A stretch of 64,000 nt of DNA from Trachythela sp. YZ-2020 (lineage: Eukaryota; Cnidaria; Anthozoa; Malacalcyonacea; Clavulariidae). The notes beneath the pieces were generated by a model. The model saw nothing but the letters and a program-made list of their open reading frames with translations. It did not search any database and was not told the origin of the DNA. Position 1 is the first letter of the stretch. Every line of letters starts with the position of its first letter. Positions 10,901-20,552 of this stretch are shown one piece after another. The stretch is taken from assembly GCA_016169945.1 (NCBI GenBank), contig JADLSH010000270.1, forward strand, positions 62,001 through 126,000, given 5' to 3'. The translations under genes and the position numbers were made by a program.

Positions 10901-12747
10901 TACTCTTGGATGGCACGGCTAAACTCTGTGCGCACACTCTCGGGTAGGATGGAGTCTGGGTCTAGTTGGACAGACGAGGAGTGTTGTTGGGGTGTAGGGG
11001 GGGATGCTGCCGGGGAACTGGCGGATGGTTCACCATGATTTTCAACTGTATCTGGGATGTATGTAGGCACAACCTGACAGAGGTGGTCGTGTCGGGGGAT
11101 GCGTTTTGGTTGGAGGGTTTCATTGGGTATGCGAATCTTTCTTGCAACTGCCTCAATAATACAAGGATGTGGCCAATCACAGATAGACTTGGAGCAGTCT
11201 CTTCGTGGTTCGATGGCAAGGATAGAATCTGGGGCAACATGGTCGGGGAGGTCTAACTCAAGATACTGTCCGGGCCAAACTACAGAAGAAGGAGATGGAG
11301 CACGAAGGACTACAGTTTGTGTGCGGCGGATAGAGCTTGCGCTCCCGGATGGTTTGGTAGTACCATAGTAGATACTCTCGTACCCTTGAATTGTGATTTC
11401 TTGTTTAGCTGGTCTGAGAGAGATGTCATTGGTAATCATGAAGGGAGTCCCAGCCAATACATCGACATCCAGGTTATCGACAACTAGTGCATCCAAATGT
11501 AGACTGAAGTTGTTGCGTGACAAAGTTACATGGACTTCGCCAACAACGACTAACTGGGTTACACCGTCTGCCTGAAGGGCTTTCTGTGTGGTTTTCTGAA
11601 TGGTGACACCAATTGCTCTAGCAATGCTGGTTTTTATCATGCTTGTTTCGGCTCCAGTGTCTAGTGTCAGGAGTAGTGGATGATGGTCAAAGAATGTCTT
11701 GAGATGGGGCGACTGCTTAACACTGACTCGGTTGGTGGTAGACTGTACTCGAAAACTATGAACGTCCTCAGCGACTTCTACTTCGCAATCAGAGAGAAGG
11801 TCCTCTGGCTCGGTGCCGAGTACCTGTCTTGAACGAGATAGGTACTGCCTATCTTCCACTGGGAGGTACGAGCATTTACTAAGGTAGTGTTGATGTTGTC
11901 TACCTGCTTGTTTACACAAGGCACAACTCTTTGTTGAGGTTTTGGGTGACCGAGGTAAAGATGGGGGGGTTTGACGACGACTGCTAGGTTGGAGCTTTCT
12001 AGGGGACTGTTGGAAAGCAGTGCGGAGTACCTTGGCATCGCTAGCAGAGCGAATCTCATCAAGGAGGGAATCTAATGCCTGTGAAATTTCAGGTTTGAGG
12101 GACGCAATGGTTTGGAACCGAAGATCAGAACCGTATCGTTGTTTGACCAGGGCGGGCAAAGAAGGATGGATAAGGCGTAGCCATCTCAACACAATCATGT
12201 TCTCCAGGGTTGGGGAGATTTCTTCATCAGTTGTGATGTCTTCACTGTGGTGTCGAACTCCATCATTAGCTTTAAGTAAATTGTCATCGACAAAGCTAAC
12301 TAACCGTTGGTACAGGTCTTCTGGTCGCTCGTCAGATTCTAAATGGATGTCATTAAAATCCAAAAAGTGTGCGCCGGTAGACTGAAACCCGAAGTGAGCA
12401 CGAATTGCCTGCCATATTGTACTCAAAGATGTTGAGTTTTTAACAATAGTATTGCGAGAAATGACAGGGCAATAATTTGCTATTTGACCCAATAGAAGTT
12501 CTAATTGGGTTGCTTTTTGTGCGGCTGTGCGACGTTGTGGTGCGGGTACAGGATCGGCGTCGTCTTCGAAACCGCGTAGTGGGGCGGTAGTGGTTTTCTT
12601 TAACCAAGTTACGCCGTCGATTAAACGTGGGGCGAAGTTTGGGTCTAACGATAGTGTATACTGTAAATTTTGACGCCAAGCTTCAAACGATGTTATTGTC
12701 TCTTGTTTGGTGAGAGACCATTGTTTTGGGGCACGGTTGCTTGCCAT
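7933..12747 (-). CDS. Gag-Pol polyprotein of LTR retrotransposon
   Basis: This is a single open frame of 1604 aa with no stops or frameshifts. Gag-like N-terminus: residues 1-250. CCHC-type knuckle: 275-292 (CALCKQAGRQ...KC). Aspartic protease: DTGAE at 363-367. Reverse transcriptase: about 640-860, with SDLTSAFYQIPL at 741-752 and the catalytic box at 806-809 reading LTDD where YxDD is usual. RNase H: about 950-1085 (TDGS 957-960, E1001, D1028). Integrase: zinc finger H1204/H1209/C1239/C1242 and core D1271, D1328, E1364, which is DD35E spacing. A C-terminal domain follows from about 1460. Such a protein copies element RNA to cDNA and inserts it. Gag and Pol share one frame, so no frameshift signal is needed. 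The start ATG lies 216 bp inside the 5' LTR. The shorter frames on either strand within this interval are shadows. Confidence 0.93.
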   Translation of the reverse strand: MASNRAPKQWSLTKQETITSFEAWRQNLQYTLSLDPNFAPRLIDGVTWLKKTTTAPLRGFEDDADPVPAPQRRTAAQKATQLELLLGQIANYCPVISRNTIVKNSTSLSTIWQAIRAHFGFQSTGAHFLDFNDIHLESDERPEDLYQRLVSFVDDNLLKANDGVRHHSEDITTDEEISPTLENMIVLRWLRLIHPSLPALVKQRYGSDLRFQTIASLKPEISQALDSLLDEIRSASDAKVLRTAFQQSPRKLQPSSRRQTPPSLPRSPKTSTKSCALCKQAGRQHQHYLSKCSYLPVEDRQYLSRSRQVLGTEPEDLLSDCEVEVAEDVHSFRVQSTTNRVSVKQSPHLKTFFDHHPLLLTLDTGAETSMIKTSIARAIGVTIQKTTQKALQADGVTQLVVVGEVHVTLSRNNFSLHLDALVVDNLDVDVLAGTPFMITNDISLRPAKQEITIQGYESIYYGTTKPSGSASSIRRTQTVVLRAPSPSSVVWPGQYLELDLPDHVAPDSILAIEPRRDCSKSICDWPHPCIIEAVARKIRIPNETLQPKRIPRHDHLCQVVPTYIPDTVENHGEPSASSPAASPPTPQQHSSSVQLDPDSILPESVRTEFSRAIQEYDDVFDKNISGYNGAAGPFEAVVNMGPVQPPQRKGRLPQYAPNKMVELQEKFDDLELQGIFQPPENLGITVEYLNPSFLIKKSNGGHRLVTAFADVGRYSKPQPSLLPDVDSTLRTIAKWKYIIVSDLTSAFYQIPLAKKSMKYCGVVTPFRGVRVYTRSAMGMPGSETALEELMCRILGDCLKDGIAAKLTDDQYCGADSPEELLQYWKRILDSLRKSNIKLSPSKTIICPRSTTILGWVWTQGCLSASPHRIATLSSCPPPETVRGLRSFIGAYKVLGRVLPQCAHVIAPLESSIAGQQSRDKIKWSETLSQQFKLAQTSLSSSKSITLPKPSDKLWIVTDGSVTKRGIGGTLYVSRHQTLLLAGFFSAKLRKHQVNWLPCEIEALGIATAVKHFSPFIIQSQHNACILTDSKPCVQAIDKLRRGEFSASPRVTSFLSVVSRYQVDIRHLAGSANVPSDFSSRNAPECSEPRCQVCSFISTTEDSVVRTTSAQDIHNQSRVPFTTRSSWIQIQSECPDLRRTHAHLKQGTRPSKKLTNIKDVKRYLNVLTIAKDGLLVVRRTDPLSPSTELIVVPRSVLDGLVTALHIKLDHPSKHQLQMMMKRTFYALDMQSAIARVSDTCHMCTSLKKLPPQAVQHSTEEPPKVVGVSFAADVLRRCKQAIIVVRETTTSFTSTSIIHDEKANTLRDALGRLCRELHSMEGPLAVVRVDPAPGFIALRDDPMLKRVGITLEIGRVKNINKNPVAEKAIAELEEEILRQAPNGGPISTLTLAIATSRLNSRLRRDGLSARELWTQRDQFTHDQLPVSDREVILKQHLQRKKNHPHSQKSKNRTRTEMTPTTINVGDLVYLVTDHDKTQSRSRYLVISVEDPWCFVKKFSGNQLRALSYKVKISDCLVVPNQSMSRAPYPNRDEDSSDEERVEDSPYQTRDVPPVLTHPADNTSAACRSPDRLISSSTDGEAINPLSLRPQREHNPPDYYGYNQSHS

Positions 12748-12950
12748 GTTGACGAGCGAGACAACGCACTAACTACACAAACGATTAACTTACGAAGTGC
12801 TCCGACGCTAGACGAGTTCTATTATTTAAAATCGCAGACCAACTGAAGTGAAAGTCGGCTCGTTTTTACCTTGTTTTGGTGAGAGAAACTTTCTTCTGAA
12901 CGGTAAATTATGATCTCTGCTGTGTTAGAGATCGAAGGAAAGTGAAATAA

Positions 12951-12963
12951 CTCGCTGCCACCA
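12951..12963 (-). promoter_or_regulatory. tRNA primer-binding site of the LTR element
   Basis: The minus strand reads TGGTGGCAGCGAG directly after the 5' LTR with zero spacing. Its complement CTCGCTGCCACCA looks like a tRNA 3' end with CCA. From memory the last 11 bases match eukaryotic leucine tRNAs ending CGCTGCCA plus CCA, so tRNA-Leu is the likely primer. The position fixes the inner LTR boundary. Confidence 0.75.
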
Positions 12964-13215
12964 CGCCAGTAAAGAAGAAGGACTCGTAAATAACGAACGA
13001 TAAAATAATATATTGTTCAAACAAAACGTCTACAATATCGAGAGAGCGAGAGAGATCTCGCGTGAGCCGGAAGTTACATAACAAGTCTCTATAATACTTG
13101 GAGTAAGAATGGTTCTCAATAGTCAACGATATGCCATATACGGCAAACAATATAATGTCACTAATATGCCATATATGGCGAACTATAATTACACTAACAA
13201 TATGCCAGATATGGC
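12964..13215 (-). repeat. 5' LTR of LTR retrotransposon
   Basis: 252-bp partner of 7591-7842 with two substitutions. As the upstream LTR in the minus orientation it should hold the promoter and RNA start. No clear TATA box was singled out. It is followed by the primer-binding site and a leader of about 200 bp before the Gag-Pol start. Confidence 0.9.
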
Positions 13216-13763
13216 GTTGGGTGTTGCATTGCTGTTCAAAATTTCAGAAAATTTGCTTAAGCGTAAGCCCTTCAAAACGTCCCGTAAACTTTCATTTTCA
13301 AGAAAAAATCAGTTTTTGGATGCTTAATTTACGCCTTTACCTAATTTGCATATTGTCTAGACAATTTGCATATTGTCTAGACAATATGCAAATTAGGTAA
13401 AGGATTAAATTAAGCATGCAAAAGCTGATTTTTTTTTAAAAATGAAAGTTTACGCGACGTTTTGAAGGACTTACACTTAAGCAAATTTTCTGAAATTTTG
13501 AACAGCAACGCAACACCCAACACATCTTCCACCGACTAACTCAAAATAACTTTTAAGCATTGAAATTTCGTGCGCAAGCCATTTTTGATCTGTTGCACAA
13601 GACACCCCCCTGGGTTTTGAAAAATGTAACTTTCAGAATTTTTTAGTTTATTCTACATTATAAATACCCAAACAATATATATTACTAAACAACTTCGTAC
13701 CTGGAGCCCCTTCGAGAAATTGAGAGCAATTTCAATTTTGTTCAGTTTTTTTTATACACCCTG
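13216..13763. mobile_element. Right part of the TA-flanked palindromic element
   Basis: Contains the palindrome centre at about 13377-13380 (CTAG within ATTGTCTAGACAAT) and the full right arm, ending TTTTTTATACACCCTG followed by TA. A 20-bp duplication (TTGCATATTGTCTAGACAA) next to the centre lengthens the left arm. Arms of about 385 bp match those formed by 7346-7590 plus 13216-13378. TA on both sides (7344-7345, 13764-13765) is the presumed target duplication. No transposase is encoded, so this is a non-autonomous element. Confidence 0.85.
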
Positions 13764-14107
13764 TATAAGCAACTATGCAAATGTTCGTCAACTAAATTCA
13801 AATCAGAAGTGTCTTTACTATTGCCGGTTTGGGCAGCCTGATGCACATACTGTTTAATACACGCTTGATTATACTTCTATACAAATCTGCGTACCTCCTC
13901 TTTATATTCTTATATTCAATTGACGAGCTCCACAGTTTTAGAGACAGAGTATATATACAAAATAAGCCAGCCCGCTTCCGCTACGTTTATACACGACAAT
14001 TATATGTACGCTACACAAATATGTGAGCAAAATACATAAAATATAAAGTAACATAACCTAAATTCAAGACAACTCCAGTTAACATCAAAACTTGATGTGT
14101 GCAATTT
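13764..14107. other. Intergenic gap, no gene seen
   Basis: AT-rich sequence between the palindromic element and the LINE target duplication. One 65-codon frame at 13829-14026 has no recognisable character. Confidence 0.4.
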
Positions 14108-14153
14108 AAAAATTTAAAACATATAAAGTTATAAACTACACAGTAATTTTTTT
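14108..14153. repeat. 46-bp target-site duplication, left copy
   Basis: Identical over all 46 bases to 17462-17507. It starts AAAAATTTAAAACATATAAA and ends CTACACAGTAA plus seven T. The pair brackets the LINE at 14154-17461. Its last part is also the edge motif of the GGCCCC repeats described below, so the LINE entered at the border of such a repeat. Confidence 0.92.
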
Positions 14154-17100
14154 AACACAGTAACTATATAACATTGTACGTATCTCAGTTATTATCAACC
14201 CCTAACATGACGGAATACTCTCATTTACACAATCCCCGACGCTCTGCAACCTCTACTTATCTCAGCCCTGTCTCGCCAAGTAGGAAATTAATGCACGGAC
14301 TCCACATCGTCATGAATTTCTCCATTTCTATGATCCTTATATCTCTATCAAATGATATCGCAACTAATCCTGGTCCAACATGTAACTTCTCCATACCTCC
14401 ACCTAATGTGCGTGGATTAAAAATCTCACATCTAAATACCCGAAGCATCTTACCTAAAATTGATACACTACGATTAGAAATGAAGAATAAACCATTCGAC
14501 ATTTTCTCAGCATCCGAAACTTGGCTTAAACCCGATATCTCAGATTCCGAAGTAGCTTTAACTGGTTATTCAATTATACGAATGGACCGTCAGAACAAAA
14601 TCGGTGGTGGTACTGCCATCTACGTTCGTGATGGTATACCTTTTAAAACCCATTCGGACTTGATGAATAAAGATCTCGAAAACTGTATGATTGAAGTTTT
14701 ACGAGTTAAATCTAAGAAACTGTTTATTTGTTGTATTTACAGAGCACCGAATAATCCTCTTGAAAACTACTTAACCATGTTGAGCAATATTATTCTCAAA
14801 CTTCCAAATAACAGCGAGTTCATTTTGTTAGGTGACTTTAACATTGACCTTAGCAAGAACAACCGTTCAATCTCGAAACAACTACTCCATAATTTCTCTC
14901 GCCAGTTTCACTTAGACCAACCAATCACGAAGCCAACAAGAATCACTGAAACATCAAAAACCATGATTGACCTGATCTTTGTTAACAATAGTCAGAGAAT
15001 TGTCCGAAGTGATGTGATTCCATGCTCGTTGAGTGACCACTCTCTTGTGTTTTGCGTGTTTAAAGCTGGTATCACTAAAGCTCCACCACGCACAATTGAA
15101 TACAGATCTTATAAACATTACAATAAACAGTCCTTCCTTCTAGATATTAAAAACGTCGATTGGTCTACCGTTGTAGACGAAAACGATGTTGACGCTACCG
15201 TCAATAGCTGGTGCCAACGTTTTACTGACTTAGCAGACATGCATGCGCCAATGAAGAAAATGAAAGTTAAGGGAATTAGCATTCCATGGATGACGGCTGA
15301 ATTAAGTCGAGCGATGCAAGATCGAGACTATCATCTAAAGAAGGCACAAAAAACACAGTCACAACATCACTGGTCGTCATACCGTAAGCTTCGCTGTTTT
15401 GTTAACAAAGCAGTACGTGAATGCAAATCCAAATATTACGAGTCCTTGATAAAAGAAAACAAAAATAATCCCTCTGGCCTGTGGAAAACTCTCAATGAAT
15501 TAACATCGCGCAACACACATTCTTCAGCACCGACATCTATCATATCGGACGGCGTTGAAACCAAGAACCCACAATCTATATCATCTCTTTTCAATAATTT
15601 CTTCACTAGTATCGGAAAGACTTTGGCAAACACAATCAAGCAAAGATCTTCATCAAACATATTCTCCTCTAATCAACTACCACAATTTAATTCCACATTT
15701 GAATTCAAAGAGATTGAGGTTGCGTCTGTTTTCAAACAACTATCAACTCTTAAAACTAATAAATCTACTGGCCTCGATGGTATCAGCGCCAGACTACTGA
15801 AAGATGCTGCAGCAATTATCGCCCCAACCCTAACTGACATATTTAATCAATCACTAAAATCTTCTATCTTCCCCAAGATCTGGAAAGACGGAAAAGTAAC
15901 ACCAATATTCAAGTCTGGCGATCGCTCTAATATGTCAAACTACAGACCCATAACTGTTCTGCCAAACCTGAGCAAAATTTTGGAACGTTTCGTTCACACG
16001 CAGATTTACAGCTATTTATCTGAAAACAAAATCCTCTCACAATCTCAATTTGGCTTTAGACCTAAGTTATCTACCAGTACCGCATTGGCATTCTTCACCG
16101 ATACTATTCTTGAAAATGCTGATAACGGTCTTGTCACAGCTTCTGTTTTTCTGGATTTTAGCAAGGCATTCGACACGGTTGACCACGTTATTTTGTTGCG
16201 CAAATTGAAATCATTTGGCCTGGATAATAAGTCGTTAAATTGGTTTGAGTCATACCTTACCAATCGTCAACAGAAAACGTCAATTAACAATACGTTATCC
16301 AGCTCATTACCTGTGTCAGTTGGTGTTCCGCAAGGTAGCATATTGGGTCCCTTACTTTTCATTACCTACGTAAATGACATGCCCAACATTGTAAAACACT
16401 GCAAAATAATACTCTACGCTGATGATACTCTCCTATATTATTCCTCTAATTCGGTCAAAAACATTGAGCAATGCGTTAATGAAGATCTTCATTCAATCTG
16501 TAAATGGCTTGATGAAAATCTGCTAACACTAAACTGTGCAAAATCCAAGTTCCTCCTTTTTGGCGGTAACCGTCGCCTAAAAACATTCACCAATATCTCC
16601 ATATATGTTAACGACCAACAACTTGTCCGAGAACAAACTTTTAAATATCTAGGAATCACCTTTTCAGAGAATTTCACTTGGTCCGATCACTTAAGTAACG
16701 TAACGATAAAAATCAACCAACGTATTGGATTGCTTAGAAGAGTCAAAGTCTTCATCCCCTTAACAGCTCGACTTACAATCTACAATTCTCTCATCCTCCC
16801 ATTATTCGACTACGCTGACATTATTTGGGGTGATAAGAACAACACCACCATCATGGATCAACTACAAATCCTTCAGAACAAGGCTGCAAAGACGATTCTT
16901 GACGCTCCTTACCTATCCTCCTCCACTGAAGCTCTCTCAAACCTACACTGGCACCCACTTACCCACCGGCGCTACTTACATCGAATGCTGACCATTTTCA
17001 AATTGAAAAATAACCTGATAGATTATGACTTCGACCTACCTAAAACCATCCACCTGTATAACACGAGACAAAGAGATCACATTCATCTCAGCAAACCGAA

Positions 17101-17461
17101 TACCAATTGGGGAAAGCAGAAACTTCTTTATCAAGCTTGTAAGGAGTACAATAATTTGGACAATAACATCAAATCAATTAACCAGCTAGCTAGTTTTCAT
17201 AATGCACTTCTTAAATCTCCACAGTATTAATATAATCGAAAGCATTTTGCAACTAGCTTTTCTTTGTAATATATAATTATCTTAGACTTAGTTCTATATT
17301 TTAAACTTTTCTTGTAAATAGTACATATCGTATAACCTGCATGCATATTATTATTGTTTTAATCTTTTGTATTTCTATAGTTTCTCAGGGACCTTCTGAA
17401 AAACACAACTTGTGATGTTGGTTTTCCTGAATAAATACTATTATCAATCAATCAATCAATC
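14154..17461 (+). mobile_element. Full-length, recently inserted non-LTR retrotransposon (CR1/L2-like LINE)
   Basis: A 3.3-kb insertion lies between perfect 46-bp duplications. It has a short 5' leader of about 20 bp, one intact frame, a 3' untranslated region of about 230 bp and a terminal ATCA-type microsatellite (about 17440-17461). The APE endonuclease plus RT architecture and the simple-repeat 3' end without a long poly(A) fit CR1/L2-group LINEs. Lack of decay in the ORF and duplications marks it as very young. The leader is so short that the 5' end may be slightly truncated. Confidence 0.92.
14174..17230 (+). CDS. LINE endonuclease-reverse transcriptase with N-terminal 2A-like motif
   Basis: The protein has 1018 aa. 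Residues 41-58 form a hydrophobic segment (LHIVMNFSISMILISL) followed at once by DIATNPGP (61-68), a near match to the 2A consensus DxExNPGP. The APE-type endonuclease spans about 80-300, with SETW 114-117, GDFNID 220-225 and SDH 287-289. The RT spans about 520-800, with FLDFSKAFD 659-667, GVPQGSILGP 717-726 and YADD 748-751. A thumb and C-terminal region continues to the stop. The protein nicks target DNA and primes cDNA synthesis on it. No separate ORF1 exists; the first 70 residues may act as a leader released or targeted through the 2A-like site. Confidence 0.94.
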   Translation: MYVSQLLSTPNMTEYSHLHNPRRSATSTYLSPVSPSRKLMHGLHIVMNFSISMILISLSNDIATNPGPTCNFSIPPPNVRGLKISHLNTRSILPKIDTLRLEMKNKPFDIFSASETWLKPDISDSEVALTGYSIIRMDRQNKIGGGTAIYVRDGIPFKTHSDLMNKDLENCMIEVLRVKSKKLFICCIYRAPNNPLENYLTMLSNIILKLPNNSEFILLGDFNIDLSKNNRSISKQLLHNFSRQFHLDQPITKPTRITETSKTMIDLIFVNNSQRIVRSDVIPCSLSDHSLVFCVFKAGITKAPPRTIEYRSYKHYNKQSFLLDIKNVDWSTVVDENDVDATVNSWCQRFTDLADMHAPMKKMKVKGISIPWMTAELSRAMQDRDYHLKKAQKTQSQHHWSSYRKLRCFVNKAVRECKSKYYESLIKENKNNPSGLWKTLNELTSRNTHSSAPTSIISDGVETKNPQSISSLFNNFFTSIGKTLANTIKQRSSSNIFSSNQLPQFNSTFEFKEIEVASVFKQLSTLKTNKSTGLDGISARLLKDAAAIIAPTLTDIFNQSLKSSIFPKIWKDGKVTPIFKSGDRSNMSNYRPITVLPNLSKILERFVHTQIYSYLSENKILSQSQFGFRPKLSTSTALAFFTDTILENADNGLVTASVFLDFSKAFDTVDHVILLRKLKSFGLDNKSLNWFESYLTNRQQKTSINNTLSSSLPVSVGVPQGSILGPLLFITYVNDMPNIVKHCKIILYADDTLLYYSSNSVKNIEQCVNEDLHSICKWLDENLLTLNCAKSKFLLFGGNRRLKTFTNISIYVNDQQLVREQTFKYLGITFSENFTWSDHLSNVTIKINQRIGLLRRVKVFIPLTARLTIYNSLILPLFDYADIIWGDKNNTTIMDQLQILQNKAAKTILDAPYLSSSTEALSNLHWHPLTHRRYLHRMLTIFKLKNNLIDYDFDLPKTIHLYNTRQRDHIHLSKPNTNWGKQKLLYQACKEYNNLDNNIKSINQLASFHNALLKSPQY

Positions 17462-17507
17462 AAAAATTTAAAACATATAAAGTTATAAACTACACAGTAA
17501 TTTTTTT
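17462..17507. repeat. 46-bp target-site duplication, right copy
   Basis: Exact copy of 14108-14153, directly after the LINE 3' microsatellite and directly before the GGGGCC tandem repeats. Confidence 0.92.
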
Positions 17508-17843
17508 GGGGCCATTTTGGCCCCAGGGGGCCGTTTTGGCTCTTTAAAAGAGGGGCCGATTTGGCCCTGACAGGGGCCACAAGACAACTCTGGGGCCGTT
17601 TTAGCCCCAAGAGGCCGTTTGGGCTCTTCTAAACAGGGGCCGTTTTGGCCTGACAGGGCAAAAACACAACTCTGGGGCCGTTTTAGCCCCAGGTAGCCGT
17701 TTGGGCTCTTTTAAACAGGGGCCGTTTTGACACCCTGACAGGGGCCAAAACGCAACTCTGGGGCCGTTTTAGCCTTAGGGAGCCGTTTTGGGCCCATTGA
17801 AAGGGGGTCGTTTTGGCTCTGACAGGAGCCAAGACACAACTCT
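17508..17843. repeat. Tandem repeat, four ~84-bp units rich in GGGGCC/GGCCCC
   Basis: Units begin GGGGCCNTTTT at 17508, 17592, 17674 and 17760 and end ...ACAACTCT. Each holds a GGGGCCGTTTTAGCCCC hairpin, an inner AGGCCGTTTGGGCTCTT half and a CTGACAGGGGCC segment. A fifth, broken unit starts at 17844 and decays into AT-rich DNA by about 17890. Compare the inverted relative at 23085-23401. Confidence 0.8.
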
Positions 17844-20540
17844 GGGGCCGGCTTGTCACATTATGGGCTGTATAGCCCCTTTTAGAATTTAGAGCTGTTT
17901 TTGCCACAAAATTATTTTGAGTAAATTTTTTATTTTTAAACACGGAGGCCGTTTTTGGCCAAATTGCCAAAACAGGAGAGCAGTTTGGTTACAAATCTCT
18001 TCAAATGACAAATTCAACATGGAAATTTTTTTAAAAATGTGATGCTTGGTCACTACCAAAAGAAATAACAAGGCTGTACTATTACTACACAATTACTACA
18101 CAAATGCTATTTTGACCCCAATTGCTTCTCCTTATATGCTAATATATTTTGTGATGTGATTTCCATATTTTGTTTATAGTTTGTCTTGATTAAATCCATC
18201 TGATTGGTTTATTTTTTATCACGTGATCGCTTTTGTATTCACTATAAAAGCACGAGTTTTTTCCCGACCCATTCTACTAACTTCCAGACGAAGGGCCTTT
18301 GCGCCGTCTTTGATTTTTATACAAATAATAGTTGTAGAAAATTTCGGATCGAAGACGGAAATCGTCCCTCTTTTGGAAAAAATCAGGAGACCACCTTAAT
18401 ATATATGTTAATAATCTTATACTGAGAAATCCACATGCATAATATTTCTACGAAAATATTGAAATATATCGGGAAATTTATATCGGTATGCTCAAGTTCG
18501 AATTTAAGAGCTCTATATGTAACACAAAATCTTAAACATTTACTGGTGATAGAAGTTTTGTCACTCTATCAAAGCCAATGAACGAAAAATGAATAAATTC
18601 CGCAATGCGCGCTGACTGACAGACTGGTGTCTAGTCTTCTTACTACACGCGCAAAGGTTCTCGGGATAGAGTCATCACACCTCCATATTTGAAATTTTTT
18701 TATTTTTGTTCTGTTAATCGAGCTCGAAATTTTATATTTTTGACCCAAGATAAACTGGATTTTCAGAAGCAATACATCGGCAACTACTGAATAATATTCA
18801 GGTAAGGTTATTGTTATGTTTTATATGTAATAGAGCCATTTTGTTAGAAAATATTTGCAATCTTCGTTCGTGAATGTTAAGCATGTTGTCTCCGTTTAAA
18901 ATTTGAATTTTCCGCGACAATATATGAATTAAAACGCTGAAAATAATACAGTTCCAATTTAAAATTACTTCAGCAAATGCTACTATACAAAATCTTTAAT
19001 TTTATTTGGGCTTTCAATGTTTATATTTACCAACTGTATATGACAGATTGGCAGTTAAATACTCAGAGCCCAGCTTGTCCTAAAAAATCAGGTACAAATT
19101 TCATATAAGATTTTAATATAATTATGTTGATACATATGCAGTGAAAATGGAGAAAAAACAAAGTATTGCCTATTCTAAATATATTATTTGAGTTCAAGAG
19201 ATTGCATCCTTGTGACCTTGTCATCACTAACTGGTATACTGTCAATCAGAGTCATGTATCTAAATTCTGCTGTATTTTGTAAGCTGAAATGTTTCATCGA
19301 TACTAATATGATTCGTATGACTTTTATATAATTTCACATGTCCGAAACCTGTCCAAGAATGTAAAATCACTGAGCCCATTGTCCAACTACATGTAAATGT
19401 TCAAATGCCTGGTTGATATATTTTGATTGTGAGAAGTTTATGCACCAGTCAATGTAAATCCATGATGCTCTCATGCTGCCGATAAGTGGATATTTGGTAG
19501 TACCAGGAACATACTTTTATACTAAAATAGCTTGCTTCAAAAGTTGATCATAATAATAATATTTATATTGCGCAAATTAACATGCTATGGCATATGATCA
19601 AATGCGCATCACAAACATAATTACACTAAAATTGTTCTATGCTGAATGGTTATATAGGTATGTAAACTAACTAAAAGTAAACAAGATTATATAGATTATA
19701 TGTCACATGAAGTATTTACATAAAGGCTTCCTTAAAATAATAAGTATTAACTAATTGCATAAAAATACTAAAGTTAGCCAGATTTCTTATATACATAGGT
19801 AATTCATAGATGTTAAATTATATCATGCCTATGTTCCAAGAGTAGAGAGAACTAACACTATGCCCTACTTATCCATGTATCAGCGGCCTCCCCCTGGGGT
19901 CGACCCCTGGGGACCCAGAGACATTTGCCAAGTGTTTGTATCCCGTGGGGGTTGGGGGAAATCAAATTTGGTTCTCAAGCCGAGAACCCACAGGAAAGTA
20001 CCCAGGAGATTTTGATTTAGAAACTCCCGAGTGTGACTTTGACGCATTGAATTTATTATGAATTTATAGGATTGGTCTAGGGCCATTCATATTATACATT
20101 TCCTATCTTTTGCTACAAGTCGTATTATGCATTTCCTAAGGGCAATAATGGCTGCACGGTACAACATATCTATTTCTCACTCTACACTATGTGGTATCGA
20201 CTAGTACTTCCTTCCCACATTCTAATGGGACCAGACAGAAACAATGTGTGGATATGGATATGGAACTTATTGCCAGTGCCGGACACTTCGCGAAATATTG
20301 GGGGTGCGAACTTAGGTTGCCAACATATAACCATCCTTTTGTTGCTGCAAATCTCCATTCTTAAAACCTTTTTCACTTAAATTTCATGCAAATTTACTTA
20401 AATTACAGCCTATCAAGGCTTTCGTGGTTGTAAAATCATTAATTGATACAGCTTTGTTACACAGTTAACCAGCTATCATTCAAAGGCTTTGAGAAATTAT
20501 TCGGGGCGACTGGCCTCTCTACCTCACTGCTTATTGCAAA
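17844..20540. other. Mostly non-coding DNA; possible 5' exon border at 18801
   Basis: No recognisable protein was found. A fragment of the foldback family (ACTTCCAGACGAAGGGCC) is at about 18280-18300. A consensus 5' splice site, ATTCAG|GTAAGG, is at 18801/18802 and could end a non-coding first exon. A TTTATATTGCGCAAATTAAC dispersed-repeat fragment is at about 19560-19610. A C/G-rich stretch near 19884-20000 (CCCCTGGGGTCGACCCCTGG) forms a local hairpin. Confidence 0.35.
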
Positions 20541-20552
20541 ATACTTTATTAT

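Larger units (their letters stand above)
7591..13215 (-). mobile_element. Intact LTR retrotransposon (Ty3/gypsy-like)
   Basis: A complete 5.6-kb element contains, in minus-strand order, a 5' LTR, primer-binding site, one 1604-codon Gag-Pol frame, purine tract and 3' LTR. The insertion duplicated GTTG: 7587-7590 on one side and 13216-13219 on the other. Removing one copy restores the mirrored arm of the host palindrome exactly. The PR-RT-RNaseH-IN order fits Ty3/gypsy or BEL/Pao. The RNase H and integrase look closer to Ty3/gypsy, but the clade is not certain. Confidence 0.92.

Noticed and set aside
8460..12679. About two dozen shorter frames on both strands inside the LTR element
   Set aside because: All lie in other frames of the intact 1604-codon Gag-Pol gene and show no independent domain signal.
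13109..13400. Frames at the 5' LTR edge that resemble one another and the one at 7559-7777
   Set aside because: Explained by the LTR direct repeat and the adjacent palindrome.
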